DNA of 64,000 bases, taken from contig JAFGMI010000007.1 in NCBI GenBank assembly GCA_016927595.1, forward strand, positions 1 through 64,000, given 5' to 3'. The DNA is from Melioribacteraceae bacterium. GTDB taxonomy: Bacteria > Bacteroidota > Ignavibacteria > Ignavibacteriales > Melioribacteraceae. Each line of letters opens with the position of its first letter. Within the stretch, counting starts at the first letter, position 1. Below the pieces are notes generated by a model that made no database searches, had not been told where the DNA came from, and saw only the letters and a program-made list of their open reading frames with translations. A program made the position numbers and the translations under genes. Below, in pieces: positions 26,917-35,596 of this stretch.

Positions 26917-29900
26917 CAGTATAATCATTCCGTATATTTTCATTTTTACCAGACTGATAACAGCGCAGAATGGTTTGCTTCCTCTTTCACCGGGTGTGCC
27001 ACATAGTCAGGGAGAAAATATATTTTCAGAAAGCCTGATATTTAAGTGGAATAAAGTTAACGATGCTGAACAATATGTTCTTTTCATCAGCAAAAAGCAG
27101 GATGATAATAAGTTCAAGTTAATATTTAATTCATCAGATGAATTAAGAATTACCGATACAGCAATTCTGGTGAATACAAACCGGCTGCCAGGTCCCGGTT
27201 TATACAGATGGAATTTTAAAGCTGTATACAAAAATAAAAGTCAGATCTATTCTCAAAGGCTATACTTTAACATTCCCGGGGAGACTGGTTCTGAAAGTTT
27301 TAAACTGATTTCTCCGGGTACAAATAATTTTCCCGGCACAACTATTACGGACCTTTCGCCCAGGCTCTCTTGGGAAGCTTTGCCTGATGCAATCAATTAC
27401 CAAATTCTGATTTATGAAATATCAAATGAAAAAGACGAACAGATTTTCAACTCTTCATCTCTGTACAAAATTAATTCCGACTATCTTATTTTACACGATA
27501 AATATCTCCATTTCGGGAGAAATTATAAATGGAAAGTTATTGCGACGGATACCAAGAGAGGCATAGTTTCTTCCGGAGAATATTTTTTCAACACGAACAT
27601 TTACAAGCAGGCTGAGGTGCCTTTATTGCTCAAACCTGGTTTGCTTAATGAACCCGGCGAAAATATAGAAAGCATACCCGTTGTTCTAAGCTGGAACAAA
27701 TCAGAAAATACAAGGGGATATGCAGTTTACATCTCCCGGCGGACTGAAAGCGGCGAATATCGTGATATTTATAACACTGAATCCACAGGACTTATACGTG
27801 ATACATCGATATCGGTCGGGTCGGACATTTTTGATTTAAATGGTAACTACAGGTGGTGTATAAGACCATACAGTCTTGCCGGTTGGGGTGACTTTAGTCA
27901 TTTTGTATATATACAAATAGGAGAGGGGGAAATTATTCCCGGCAAACCTTTGACTGAAAGTCCCGGTAGTTTAAACCCTGATATACTTTTAAATACAAAT
28001 CCGGAAATAAATTTTATCTGGAATAAAACTGCCCGGGCAGATAATTACGCGATTTATATAAGCAGGCAAAATAAAAGTGGAACGTTTGATTTGATTTACA
28101 GCTCTGAAAAACAAAAACTTATCACCGACACTTCAATAACAATCGGTATCTCCGAATACAACGAGAACGATGTTTTTAGATGGAACATGCGTGCATATAA
28201 CAATGCCGGGTGGAGCGAATACAGCGACAGAAGATATTTTAGGATTAAAAATAAGAAGACTGTTCAATCAATATCGATGTCACCTGGAAGTGATACTAGT
28301 CCCGGCACGGCTGTAAATACACTCCAGCCTTCCCTGAGATGGAGCAACATTGAAGGCGCAGATAATTACGAATTATTAATAGAACTTATTGAACCCGGAG
28401 AAGTTTTCAACACAATTTTTTCAACAGACGGAAAGGTAATATCACAACCAAATTTTACACTTCCCGGCAAACTGCTGAAGAATAATCAGTATTACAGATG
28501 GAAAATCAGATCACATTCAAGTAACGGTTGGTCAGGATTTTCTGATTACAAATATTTTTATACACAGGTAGTCAATGAAACAGAAACTCCTTTACCAGGA
28601 CTTGAGAACAGTAGTGACCCAGAAGAAATCTTTTTATCTTTTAAGTACGGAGGCATCATAGATCTGCCTTTAACAGCCTATTATTTTAACCGAAAACTGT
28701 TTCTCCCTGTAATTGAACTGTTTTCCAGTCTGGAAATAAACAACGAACTAAATAAAGATGAAAAGTTGATCAGCGGTTTTTTTATATATGAAGGCGAACG
28801 CTACACTATCGATATGAAGAATTCAATCGCGACAATCGGAGCTGAATCCTTTACAATTAATTCTGAAAGTTTCATCACAGATGGCTTCGACTATTATTTC
28901 GACAGCGACTTTTATTCGAAAGTTTTTGATCTTGTATTTCAAATTGATTTTAGAAGTCTGACCGTCAGAACATACTCGAAATATACGCTGCCTGTTTATT
29001 CCCGAATTCAGAGAGAAAAGAATTTCAATTACTCCAAATCGCACAAAAATGAAGATGCAAGTCTTGCATTCAAACGGGAACAGTCGATTATGAATGTCGG
29101 GATACTCGACTATCAGGCGAGTTATTCCGTTTCCAAAATCTCACCCCCATACGGAAGCTATTCCATCGGTCTGGGAGGTGAACTCCTGTATGGAGAAACT
29201 GAATTCTCCACCAGAGGATTTTATTCGGATAAAATGTTTTATAACGATCGGTCAGATTTCAGGTGGCGTTATGTAGTCGATGATTCCGATTACTTATCTG
29301 CAGTTTCGATTGGTGATATAAATTCTAACGGATTACAGCCATCTAGATTTCGTGGGATCTCAGTAACTAATGCTCCCACTGAGCCACGGAAGAAATTCAC
29401 CACCATAAAGATTGTTGATAAAACCGAGCCCAACAACACAGTTGAATTATATATAAATAACAGATTACACGAGATCGTAAAGGCTGACGAATCGGGCAAG
29501 TATATTTTTAACCTGCCTCTGAATTACGGGAGTACACTTGTGGAGTTGAAGTTTTACGGTATGAATGGTGAATATTACTCGGTCTCCAGGTTATATCAAA
29601 CCCCCTTCAGTTTTTACCAGCCGGATGAATTCACATACAATCTGAATTACGGTAAGCTGAGAATTACAGATCAGAAACTTTTTAACATTGACGCCGGCTA
29701 TGGGTTCACCGAAAATATCACAACTAAGTTTGGAGTGGATTACATTCAGAATTTTAATGAAGATAATCATGTAATATATAATTCAACATCAGCAAGGCTG
29801 TTTGATTCATATCTGGTTAATTTAACTGTTGCGCCCGGTTCATTTTATACTATAGCGTCCGGGATTACATATTATTCACAGACTTCTATTGACGTTGAAT

Positions 29901-31087
29901 ATACAAGATATTTTTCAAGCGGTTTTTTCAACCCGGCGAAATACAAGCATGAATTAAGAAGTAATCTTTTTTTACCCATCAGGTTCGGTTACAGCCAGCT
30001 TAATATTAATGCTTCAGCCGATTATTCGGAATCATCTGTCAGAGTAAAGAATTATATATTGGGTCTGAGCTGGAACACATCGGGTTTTCGTCCGTTTGCG
30101 GAATACGAATATTCTATGGTTAACGGTTCAGGTAATAATTTTACAAGAGAAACAATTGAACTCGGCATGTCTTATTCAATTTACAGGATGCCCGAGTTAC
30201 TCGGTTTTCTTAAAGGTAATCTTATATTAGGGCGCGCCGTTTTCAACATAACAGACAATCAGTTCGAAACGATGTCGCTTGATTATTCGGCAGGTATTTT
30301 TTCAAACAGCAGGCTGCAGCTCAGGTACAGCCGGAATTTTCTGATTGAGGAATCAAACCTTCATGCTCAGTTAGTCATCTATTTCCCGGCAGTACAATAT
30401 TCAGCTTCGGCAACATCAAATTATTTTTCACAAAACATTCTCGGCTCAATCGGGTACGTCCGGGAAACTGGTGAGATAACTGCTTTCAACAGAAACCAGA
30501 TTGGCAAGTCGAGTGCTATTTTCAGGCTTTTCGTTGATGATAACGGTAACGGGTTATTTGATGACGATGAAATAATGATTAAAGATGGCGGAATATCGCT
30601 CGGCACATCGATACTCGAAAAATCCGAATCGGGCGAAATAAAAGCCAGGGAATTGAATCCTTATACTGTGTACACAGCCCGTATAAATGAGGAAAGCATC
30701 AAAAATCCGTTGCTTGTACCAAAATATAAACAGTTTGCATTCAAAACCGGTGCTGAACCATTTAAAATAATAGACATACCTTTTTATATTGCAGGTGAGA
30801 TTAGCGGATCGGTTTTTGAATCTGTAAACAATACAAAAATTTTTCTGCCGGGAATAAAACTAACAATTACAAATATTGAATCGAACGAACGGATAAATAC
30901 TTCTACTTATACGAATGGATCGTTCTACCACTTCGGATTAAAGCCGGGTATGTACAGGATAACATTAGATAAAGTGCAACTTGAAGCATTAAAACTAAGA
31001 ACCAAACGTAATGATATAATCTTCGAAATTCTGCCGGACGGCGGAATTGATTCATCCGACGAGGTTGAAATAAGACTTGTAAAATAA
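26903..31087 (+). CDS. Giant usher-like outer-membrane protein with five N-terminal Fn3-like repeats
   Basis: 1394 residues from a TTG at 26903 inside the chaperone gene; signal peptide ends LITAQ. Five ~105-residue repeats follow (~25-555), each opening with an SPG or KPG turn, then a Trp strand and a YRW or FRW motif. Residues ~580-695 resemble a copper amine oxidase-type stalk domain (RKLFLPVIELF). From ~700 to ~1190 the pattern is usher-like: SIGDINSNGLQPSRFRGISV, VELYINNRLHEIVKADESG, FYQPDEFTYNLNYG and many barrel strands. A DDNGNGLFDDDE calcium-type loop (~1210) and a carboxypeptidase-regulatory-like domain (~1296-1390) close it. Classical ushers are ~800-900 residues. It should export and assemble the upstream subunits; whether it forms a true usher pore is inference. 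Confidence 0.75.
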   Translation: MRFRSSIIIPYIFIFTRLITAQNGLLPLSPGVPHSQGENIFSESLIFKWNKVNDAEQYVLFISKKQDDNKFKLIFNSSDELRITDTAILVNTNRLPGPGLYRWNFKAVYKNKSQIYSQRLYFNIPGETGSESFKLISPGTNNFPGTTITDLSPRLSWEALPDAINYQILIYEISNEKDEQIFNSSSLYKINSDYLILHDKYLHFGRNYKWKVIATDTKRGIVSSGEYFFNTNIYKQAEVPLLLKPGLLNEPGENIESIPVVLSWNKSENTRGYAVYISRRTESGEYRDIYNTESTGLIRDTSISVGSDIFDLNGNYRWCIRPYSLAGWGDFSHFVYIQIGEGEIIPGKPLTESPGSLNPDILLNTNPEINFIWNKTARADNYAIYISRQNKSGTFDLIYSSEKQKLITDTSITIGISEYNENDVFRWNMRAYNNAGWSEYSDRRYFRIKNKKTVQSISMSPGSDTSPGTAVNTLQPSLRWSNIEGADNYELLIELIEPGEVFNTIFSTDGKVISQPNFTLPGKLLKNNQYYRWKIRSHSSNGWSGFSDYKYFYTQVVNETETPLPGLENSSDPEEIFLSFKYGGIIDLPLTAYYFNRKLFLPVIELFSSLEINNELNKDEKLISGFFIYEGERYTIDMKNSIATIGAESFTINSESFITDGFDYYFDSDFYSKVFDLVFQIDFRSLTVRTYSKYTLPVYSRIQREKNFNYSKSHKNEDASLAFKREQSIMNVGILDYQASYSVSKISPPYGSYSIGLGGELLYGETEFSTRGFYSDKMFYNDRSDFRWRYVVDDSDYLSAVSIGDINSNGLQPSRFRGISVTNAPTEPRKKFTTIKIVDKTEPNNTVELYINNRLHEIVKADESGKYIFNLPLNYGSTLVELKFYGMNGEYYSVSRLYQTPFSFYQPDEFTYNLNYGKLRITDQKLFNIDAGYGFTENITTKFGVDYIQNFNEDNHVIYNSTSARLFDSYLVNLTVAPGSFYTIASGITYYSQTSIDVEYTRYFSSGFFNPAKYKHELRSNLFLPIRFGYSQLNINASADYSESSVRVKNYILGLSWNTSGFRPFAEYEYSMVNGSGNNFTRETIELGMSYSIYRMPELLGFLKGNLILGRAVFNITDNQFETMSLDYSAGIFSNSRLQLRYSRNFLIEESNLHAQLVIYFPAVQYSASATSNYFSQNILGSIGYVRETGEITAFNRNQIGKSSAIFRLFVDDNGNGLFDDDEIMIKDGGISLGTSILEKSESGEIKARELNPYTVYTARINEESIKNPLLVPKYKQFAFKTGAEPFKIIDIPFYIAGEISGSVFESVNNTKIFLPGIKLTITNIESNERINTSTYTNGSFYHFGLKPGMYRITLDKVQLEALKLRTKRNDIIFEILPDGGIDSSDEVEIRLVK

Positions 31088-31111
31088 ATCTTTATTAATT
31101 TTTAGAATAAA

Positions 31112-31699
31112 TCAACCGCCTGATTTTTTGATTTCTTCAGTTCCCGCCCAGACAGTCCTGCTGTTTTTAATATCTGTTACTTCATAATTTATAATGTAAG
31201 TTATAATCTTTTCATTACCGAAATTTTTCTCTTCAGCAGTAAGATCGCCTGAAAATAAAAATTCCACTCCAAGTTTGCTATAATATTTTTTTAATTCGGC
31301 AGGTGTGCTAAAATCACCAGGATTTTTTCTGTTCTCTCTAAGTTCCTCTCTGTTCTTCTTCGAGGATGCAAATGTAATCTGACCTGAATTAACCAATTCG
31401 AGTTCAATATCCGCTGTGAGCGATTCAACATCTATCTCGTATTTGCTTTTATTGCTTATTCTGCCTATCGAGAGCACTGGTTTTTTCTTCTTTGAGTTAA
31501 AATAATTAACAGCCCATTCATCAGTGACCAATTCATCAGAGATCAGACTCGCAGTAGTTCTGGAATCATTTTCACTCCAGACACCCTGCGGTAACCCGGA
31601 TTCATTCAATCCCTTATCAACAGTCTTCTCTCCAGGACCACAGGAATAAACCAATACAAACATAACCACTGTAATTACCGGATGCTTTAATGCTTTCAT
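31112..31699 (-). CDS. LpoB-like penicillin-binding-protein activator lipoprotein
   Basis: 195 residues with a lipobox LVYSCGP (lipidated Cys20). The rest follows the LpoB pattern: GVWSENDSRTTASLISDELVTDEW, PVLSIGRISNKSKYEIDVESL, IELELVNSGQITF and a late VEFLFSGDL and IINYEVTDIKNSRTVWAGTEEIKK. In Enterobacteria LpoB is an outer-membrane lipoprotein that stimulates PBP1b. It is convergent with the usher gene and read alone. Confidence 0.82.
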   Translation of the reverse strand: MKALKHPVITVVMFVLVYSCGPGEKTVDKGLNESGLPQGVWSENDSRTTASLISDELVTDEWAVNYFNSKKKKPVLSIGRISNKSKYEIDVESLTADIELELVNSGQITFASSKKNREELRENRKNPGDFSTPAELKKYYSKLGVEFLFSGDLTAEEKNFGNEKIITYIINYEVTDIKNSRTVWAGTEEIKKSGG

Positions 31700-31822
31700 A
31701 TATCCTCGCGTAAGAAATAGCCTTTTAGGCTGACAATTTAACTGAATCCTGAATGAAGTGCCAAATTAATAAGTGCCGCAATAATAACTCTACATTGTAA
31801 GTTAAACAGATTACTCCGATAT

Positions 31823-31839
31823 GTGACAATTCATGACAA
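31823..31839 (+). promoter_or_regulatory. 17-bp element upstream of the HEAT-repeat gene (copy 1), within a TGACA array
   Basis: GTGACAATTCATGACAA recurs with one mismatch at 32356. TGACA occurs four times here, at 31824, 31834, 31855 and 31867 (spacings 10, 21 and 12 bp), ending 55 bp before the ATG. This looks like tandem binding sites for one regulator. Confidence 0.45.
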
Positions 31840-31925
31840 TACTTAACGATATGATGACAACAATGATGACAGTATTAGCGTCTTTTAACATGTAGATTCA
31901 AATAATTATTTAACGGGAGGATCAA

Positions 31926-32366
31926 ATGTCAGGTTTAACAAGAAGCACTAAATACTTTACGGCGGCTTTATTCTTATTAGCATCGATTTCAGTATGTGGG
32001 CAGTCTCTTCCAGGTTCCCAGCAGAAACATATAGTAAATCTGATTATCGGAATGAATTCGGAAAACGAAGGATTAAAGAGATCTTGTATTTACTTTGCCG
32101 GGATGTATTCACTTAACCAAACTCTGGACTGCATTCTGGAAGTTCTCGAAACGGAACCGGATCCCGCTACAAGAACATTAATCGCTCAGGCTTTATACAA
32201 AATTGGTAATGAACGGGGAATGAATGAAGTACTTGAATTATCACAGAAAGATCCGGATGAGAACGTAAGGAAGATTGCCGCATCGCTTTATGATACTTAT
32301 TTTCTGGAAAAACTGACAAAGGATGAGTTTATTGCATCCAGTGATCAGTTATCCGGTGACAATTAA
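31926..32366 (+). CDS. Exported HEAT-repeat protein
   Basis: 146 residues with a strong GGGAGG site before the ATG. The signal peptide runs to about SISVCGQS; a Cys is present, but the surroundings are a weak lipobox. The mature part is alpha-helical, with HEAT-like pairs around DPATRTLIAQALYKIGNERG and DENVRKIAASLYDTYF. Probably a small periplasmic protein-interaction module. The stop codon lies inside copy 2 of the 17-bp element, and the next gene in this strand is the jelly-roll protein. Confidence 0.72.
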   Translation: MSGLTRSTKYFTAALFLLASISVCGQSLPGSQQKHIVNLIIGMNSENEGLKRSCIYFAGMYSLNQTLDCILEVLETEPDPATRTLIAQALYKIGNERGMNEVLELSQKDPDENVRKIAASLYDTYFLEKLTKDEFIASSDQLSGDN

Positions 32367-32372
32367 TGACAA
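32356..32372 (+). promoter_or_regulatory. 17-bp element upstream of the jelly-roll gene (copy 2)
   Basis: GTGACAATTAATGACAA, 16 of 17 identical to 31823-31839, overlapping the stop of the HEAT-repeat gene and 73 bp before the next ATG. Distances to the downstream start codons are similar in the two copies (86 and 73 bp). Confidence 0.45.
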
Positions 32373-32445
32373 AGTATTACACCAATTTTACCCGGTAATT
32401 TTTTAAAAGCATTATATTAAATAAGTTTTTTCACGGTACAAAATT

Positions 32446-33504
32446 ATGACATCACACGGCAACATTAAAATTTCGGTTCTATTGGCGATGACAGTTTTTT
32501 TATTACTCTCCATGCACATCAGCGCACAGGAGTGGAGTAGAATAGAAAGATTGAACGGGTATTGGAAGTTTTCAATTGGCGATGATCCTGATTGGTCGTT
32601 GACTGATTTTGATGATTCGAACTGGGAAGATATAAGGGTGCCCTCCTCCTGGGAAAACGAAGGTTACCATGGTTATAACGGATACGCATGGTACCGGAAA
32701 AGCTTCATGATAGATGATGATATCAACAGCTCAACCATTTATCTTCAGCTTGGTTACATCGATGATGTTGACGAGGTATATCTTAATGGTCAGATGATCG
32801 GATCTTCAGGCAGTTTTCCCCCCGACTTTAACACTGCCTACAATGCTTTCAGAAAATATCCGATACCCGCTTCAAAACTTAGTATTTCGGGTAAAAATGT
32901 AATTGCCGTAAGAGTATATGATACACACCTTGCCGGCGGTATAGTCTCCGGTGATATCGGATTATATGTTAAGGAATATGAACTGCAACCCGATTACAGC
33001 CTTGAAGGAGAATGGAAATTTCATATCAACGATGACAAGGAATGGGCTTCCCCTGAATTTGATGATTCGGAATGGACCACAATTAATGTTCCCGGACTAT
33101 GGGAACCGCAGGGATATAAAGACTACAATGGTTTTGCATGGTACAGAATCACTTTCGATGTTAACAGAAGTCTGTCAGATGAAAAATTAGTGCTGCTTCT
33201 CGGAAAAATTGACGATATAGACGAAGCTTACCTAAACGGTGAACTTATTGGTGCAACCGGAAATATGTACGACGATCCCTTCTTCATTTCTTTCAGCAGT
33301 GAGTACAGCGAGTCAAGGGGATATTTCATTCCTCAGGAATTACTTAATTCCGGTACAAATGTTCTGGCTGTCCGGGTTTACGACGGATACATAGGTGGCG
33401 GAATATATGAGGGTCCTATCGGTTTGATTACACAATCAAAATATAAAAAGTACTGGAATAGTCAGAAAAGAAAAAATTTGTGGGAAATTATTTTCGGCGA
33501 TTAG
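32446..33504 (+). CDS. Exported tandem beta-galactosidase-type jelly-roll protein without catalytic domain
   Basis: 352 residues with signal peptide ending HISAQ. Two copies of the same domain: ~30-185 (NGYWKFSIGDDPDWSL, WEDIRVPSSWE, EVYLNGQMIG, AVRVYDTHLAGGI) and ~187-335 (EGEWKFHINDDKEWAS, TINVPGLWEPQGY, EAYLNGELIG, AVRVYDGYIGGGI). This is the sugar-binding jelly roll of GH2 enzymes. No GH2 TIM barrel follows, so it probably binds rather than cuts glycans. The tandem copies suggest internal duplication. It shares an upstream element with the HEAT-repeat gene. Confidence 0.8.
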   Translation: MTSHGNIKISVLLAMTVFLLLSMHISAQEWSRIERLNGYWKFSIGDDPDWSLTDFDDSNWEDIRVPSSWENEGYHGYNGYAWYRKSFMIDDDINSSTIYLQLGYIDDVDEVYLNGQMIGSSGSFPPDFNTAYNAFRKYPIPASKLSISGKNVIAVRVYDTHLAGGIVSGDIGLYVKEYELQPDYSLEGEWKFHINDDKEWASPEFDDSEWTTINVPGLWEPQGYKDYNGFAWYRITFDVNRSLSDEKLVLLLGKIDDIDEAYLNGELIGATGNMYDDPFFISFSSEYSESRGYFIPQELLNSGTNVLAVRVYDGYIGGGIYEGPIGLITQSKYKKYWNSQKRKNLWEIIFGD

Positions 33505-33615
33505 AAGTATTTATAGAATATTTTTATAACTATCCTTCCTCCTTAATGGCAAAAGAGTCAATTCAAATTATTAATATCTTTTGTGCTATATTTAAAGCCA
33601 CTTTTAAGGGATATT

Positions 33616-34572
33616 ATGCAGACAGTACTGGTTACCGGAGCTGCAGGGTTTATCGGCTCGCACTTCGCAAAAAAAATGCTTGAAAATAATTACCGGGTAA
33701 TAAGCATCGATAATCTGGATGATTTTTACGATGTTCAGATTAAAAAGGAAAATTTATCCATATTAAATAAACATGAACTGTTTAAGCATTTTACCGGAGA
33801 CATCAGGGATAGGAAGTTTATTAATACAATTTTTTCAAATAATGTTATAGACCTGGTTGCTCATTTTGCCGCCAAGGCAGGTGTCCGCCCTTCAATTATC
33901 AACCCAATAGAGTATTTTGATGTAAATGTTCAGGGAACTATCAATATTCTCGAAGCAATGAAAAAGTTTAATGTCGGCAAAATGATATTTGCTTCATCGT
34001 CTTCTGTGTACGGCAACAACAGGAAAGTCCCGTTTTCCGAGTCGGATAATGTTGATAATCCCGTTTCTCCTTACGCTGCATCCAAAAAGGCTTGTGAACT
34101 AATCTGTTCAACCTATAACAGCCTTCACGCGATTGACATATTTGCATTCAGATTTTTTACTGTTTACGGTCCCGCGCAAAGACCTGAGATGGCAATTGCA
34201 AAATTTACCGATCTCATCTACAACGGCAAACCGGTTACCTTGTTTGACGGAAAGGGACTAACCGGACGGGACTATACGTACATCGATGATATAATTCAAG
34301 GCTTATATTATTCGGTTGACAAAATCAAAGGATTCGAGATTTTTAATCTTGGTGAATCCCAGGTTATTAAATTAATTGATCTTGTAAGAATAATCGAAAA
34401 AGAACTGGGAAGAAATGCTGAAATAATATTTGGGAACAAACAGCCGGGTGATGTCGATATTACATTCGCTGATATTGACAAAGCACGCCGTGTTCTTCAA
34501 TACAATCCCGGAACCGATATTACTAATGGTATAAAAAAGTATTGCGAATGGTACTTTAAAGCAAAAAATTAA
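33616..34572 (+). CDS. UDP-glucuronate 4-epimerase-like NAD-dependent epimerase
   Basis: 318 residues from the ATG at 33616, which follows AAGGG; an upstream frame start at 33583 lacks a site. Motifs: VLVTGAAGFIGSHFAKKML, AAKAGVRPSI, ASSSSVYG, SPYAASKKACE (catalytic Tyr-x3-Lys), RFFTVYGPAQRPEMA and GRDYTYIDDI. AGVRPS and GPAQRPEMA are typical of the UDP-glucuronate 4-epimerase group rather than GalE. Makes UDP-galacturonate for envelope glycans. No operon partner. Confidence 0.85.
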   Translation: MQTVLVTGAAGFIGSHFAKKMLENNYRVISIDNLDDFYDVQIKKENLSILNKHELFKHFTGDIRDRKFINTIFSNNVIDLVAHFAAKAGVRPSIINPIEYFDVNVQGTINILEAMKKFNVGKMIFASSSSVYGNNRKVPFSESDNVDNPVSPYAASKKACELICSTYNSLHAIDIFAFRFFTVYGPAQRPEMAIAKFTDLIYNGKPVTLFDGKGLTGRDYTYIDDIIQGLYYSVDKIKGFEIFNLGESQVIKLIDLVRIIEKELGRNAEIIFGNKQPGDVDITFADIDKARRVLQYNPGTDITNGIKKYCEWYFKAKN

Positions 34573-34591
34573 CAGAGAGATTTTAATTAAA

Positions 34592-35437
34592 TCACTGCAA
34601 AGATTCCTGGTTACCAATCTTTAATTTTAATAGTATTGCCGGATCAATACGCTTATCGTACCACTGAACGCCCCAGTGCAAATGCGGTCCCGTTGATCTG
34701 CCTGTAGATCCAACCTCACCTATCTTCTGACCCTTTTTTACGAACTCACCTTCTTCCACATCGATCTCATTCAGGTGAAGGTAGAAACTGTTAAGACCCT
34801 GCCCGTGATCAATTAAGATATTATTGCCCGCGTAATAAAATGTATCGGCGGCTAATTTAACAACGCCGTCTGTCATTGCATATACAGGCGTGCCTCGGGG
34901 AACTGCAATATCCAATCCGTTGTGAATGTTTCTCGGCTTTCCGTTAAGTATGCGCTGACTTCCGAACACACCAGAGATCCTTCCGCCTTTTACTGGTCTT
35001 ACTATACCTTTGATGTAGTATGCCGTATCTATCTTTCCAATCGTTGATCTCGCCTGCCGGGATACTTCCCGTTCTTTTGAGATTCTATCCAGTTCTTCTC
35101 TGGGCGGTGTAACGTGTTTCTGTTTAATATTATTGATTCTCTGAATCTTATAGTCACTTTCTTCAGGCAGAATTTTTTTCAGAATCAAGCGACCATCGGA
35201 TAATTTTATTTTCAGCAGATGTTCTCTACGGTCATCCCTGTCAAACGCAAAAACGAAATACTTGTTTTCAAATACCTGCAGATCTGTTGAGTCCAGAAAG
35301 GCGTATTCAATTCCTTCGCCAACACCGTACAATAAATTCCCCTGTTTATATTCACCTATAATTTCGACGCTTTGAGAGAAACCGTTACCGGCTATTAAAA
35401 ATAAGATGTTTAGTAATATTCCACGTATATATTTCAT
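34592..35437 (-). CDS. Exported M23-family peptidoglycan endopeptidase
   Basis: 281 residues with signal peptide ending NGFSQ. The C-terminal LytM domain holds HNGLDIA (zinc His172, Asp176) and GPHLHWG (His252 and His254), with ILIDHGQGLNSFYLHL between, so the zinc site is complete. The N-terminal ~150 residues lack coiled coils and have no recognised family. It probably cuts peptide cross-links of the cell wall. Convergent with the epimerase gene. Confidence 0.88.
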   Translation of the reverse strand: MKYIRGILLNILFLIAGNGFSQSVEIIGEYKQGNLLYGVGEGIEYAFLDSTDLQVFENKYFVFAFDRDDRREHLLKIKLSDGRLILKKILPEESDYKIQRINNIKQKHVTPPREELDRISKEREVSRQARSTIGKIDTAYYIKGIVRPVKGGRISGVFGSQRILNGKPRNIHNGLDIAVPRGTPVYAMTDGVVKLAADTFYYAGNNILIDHGQGLNSFYLHLNEIDVEEGEFVKKGQKIGEVGSTGRSTGPHLHWGVQWYDKRIDPAILLKLKIGNQESLQ

Positions 35438-35596
35438 ATCGTTTATCCAATAAATGAATTAAAAAAACGATGAAATAATAATAAAATAATTGTGCAAATA
35501 AAATCAGAACTTATAATCAGATCTGTGTTTGAAATAAAACATTATAATAATATTTTTCAGCAACGGATGTATTTGAAAATAACCGGGTAATATAAC

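Noticed and set aside
23349-31087. Mobile element carrying the pilin-like cluster
   Set aside because: No transposase, integrase, tRNA gene or flanking repeats; base composition looks like the surroundings by eye.
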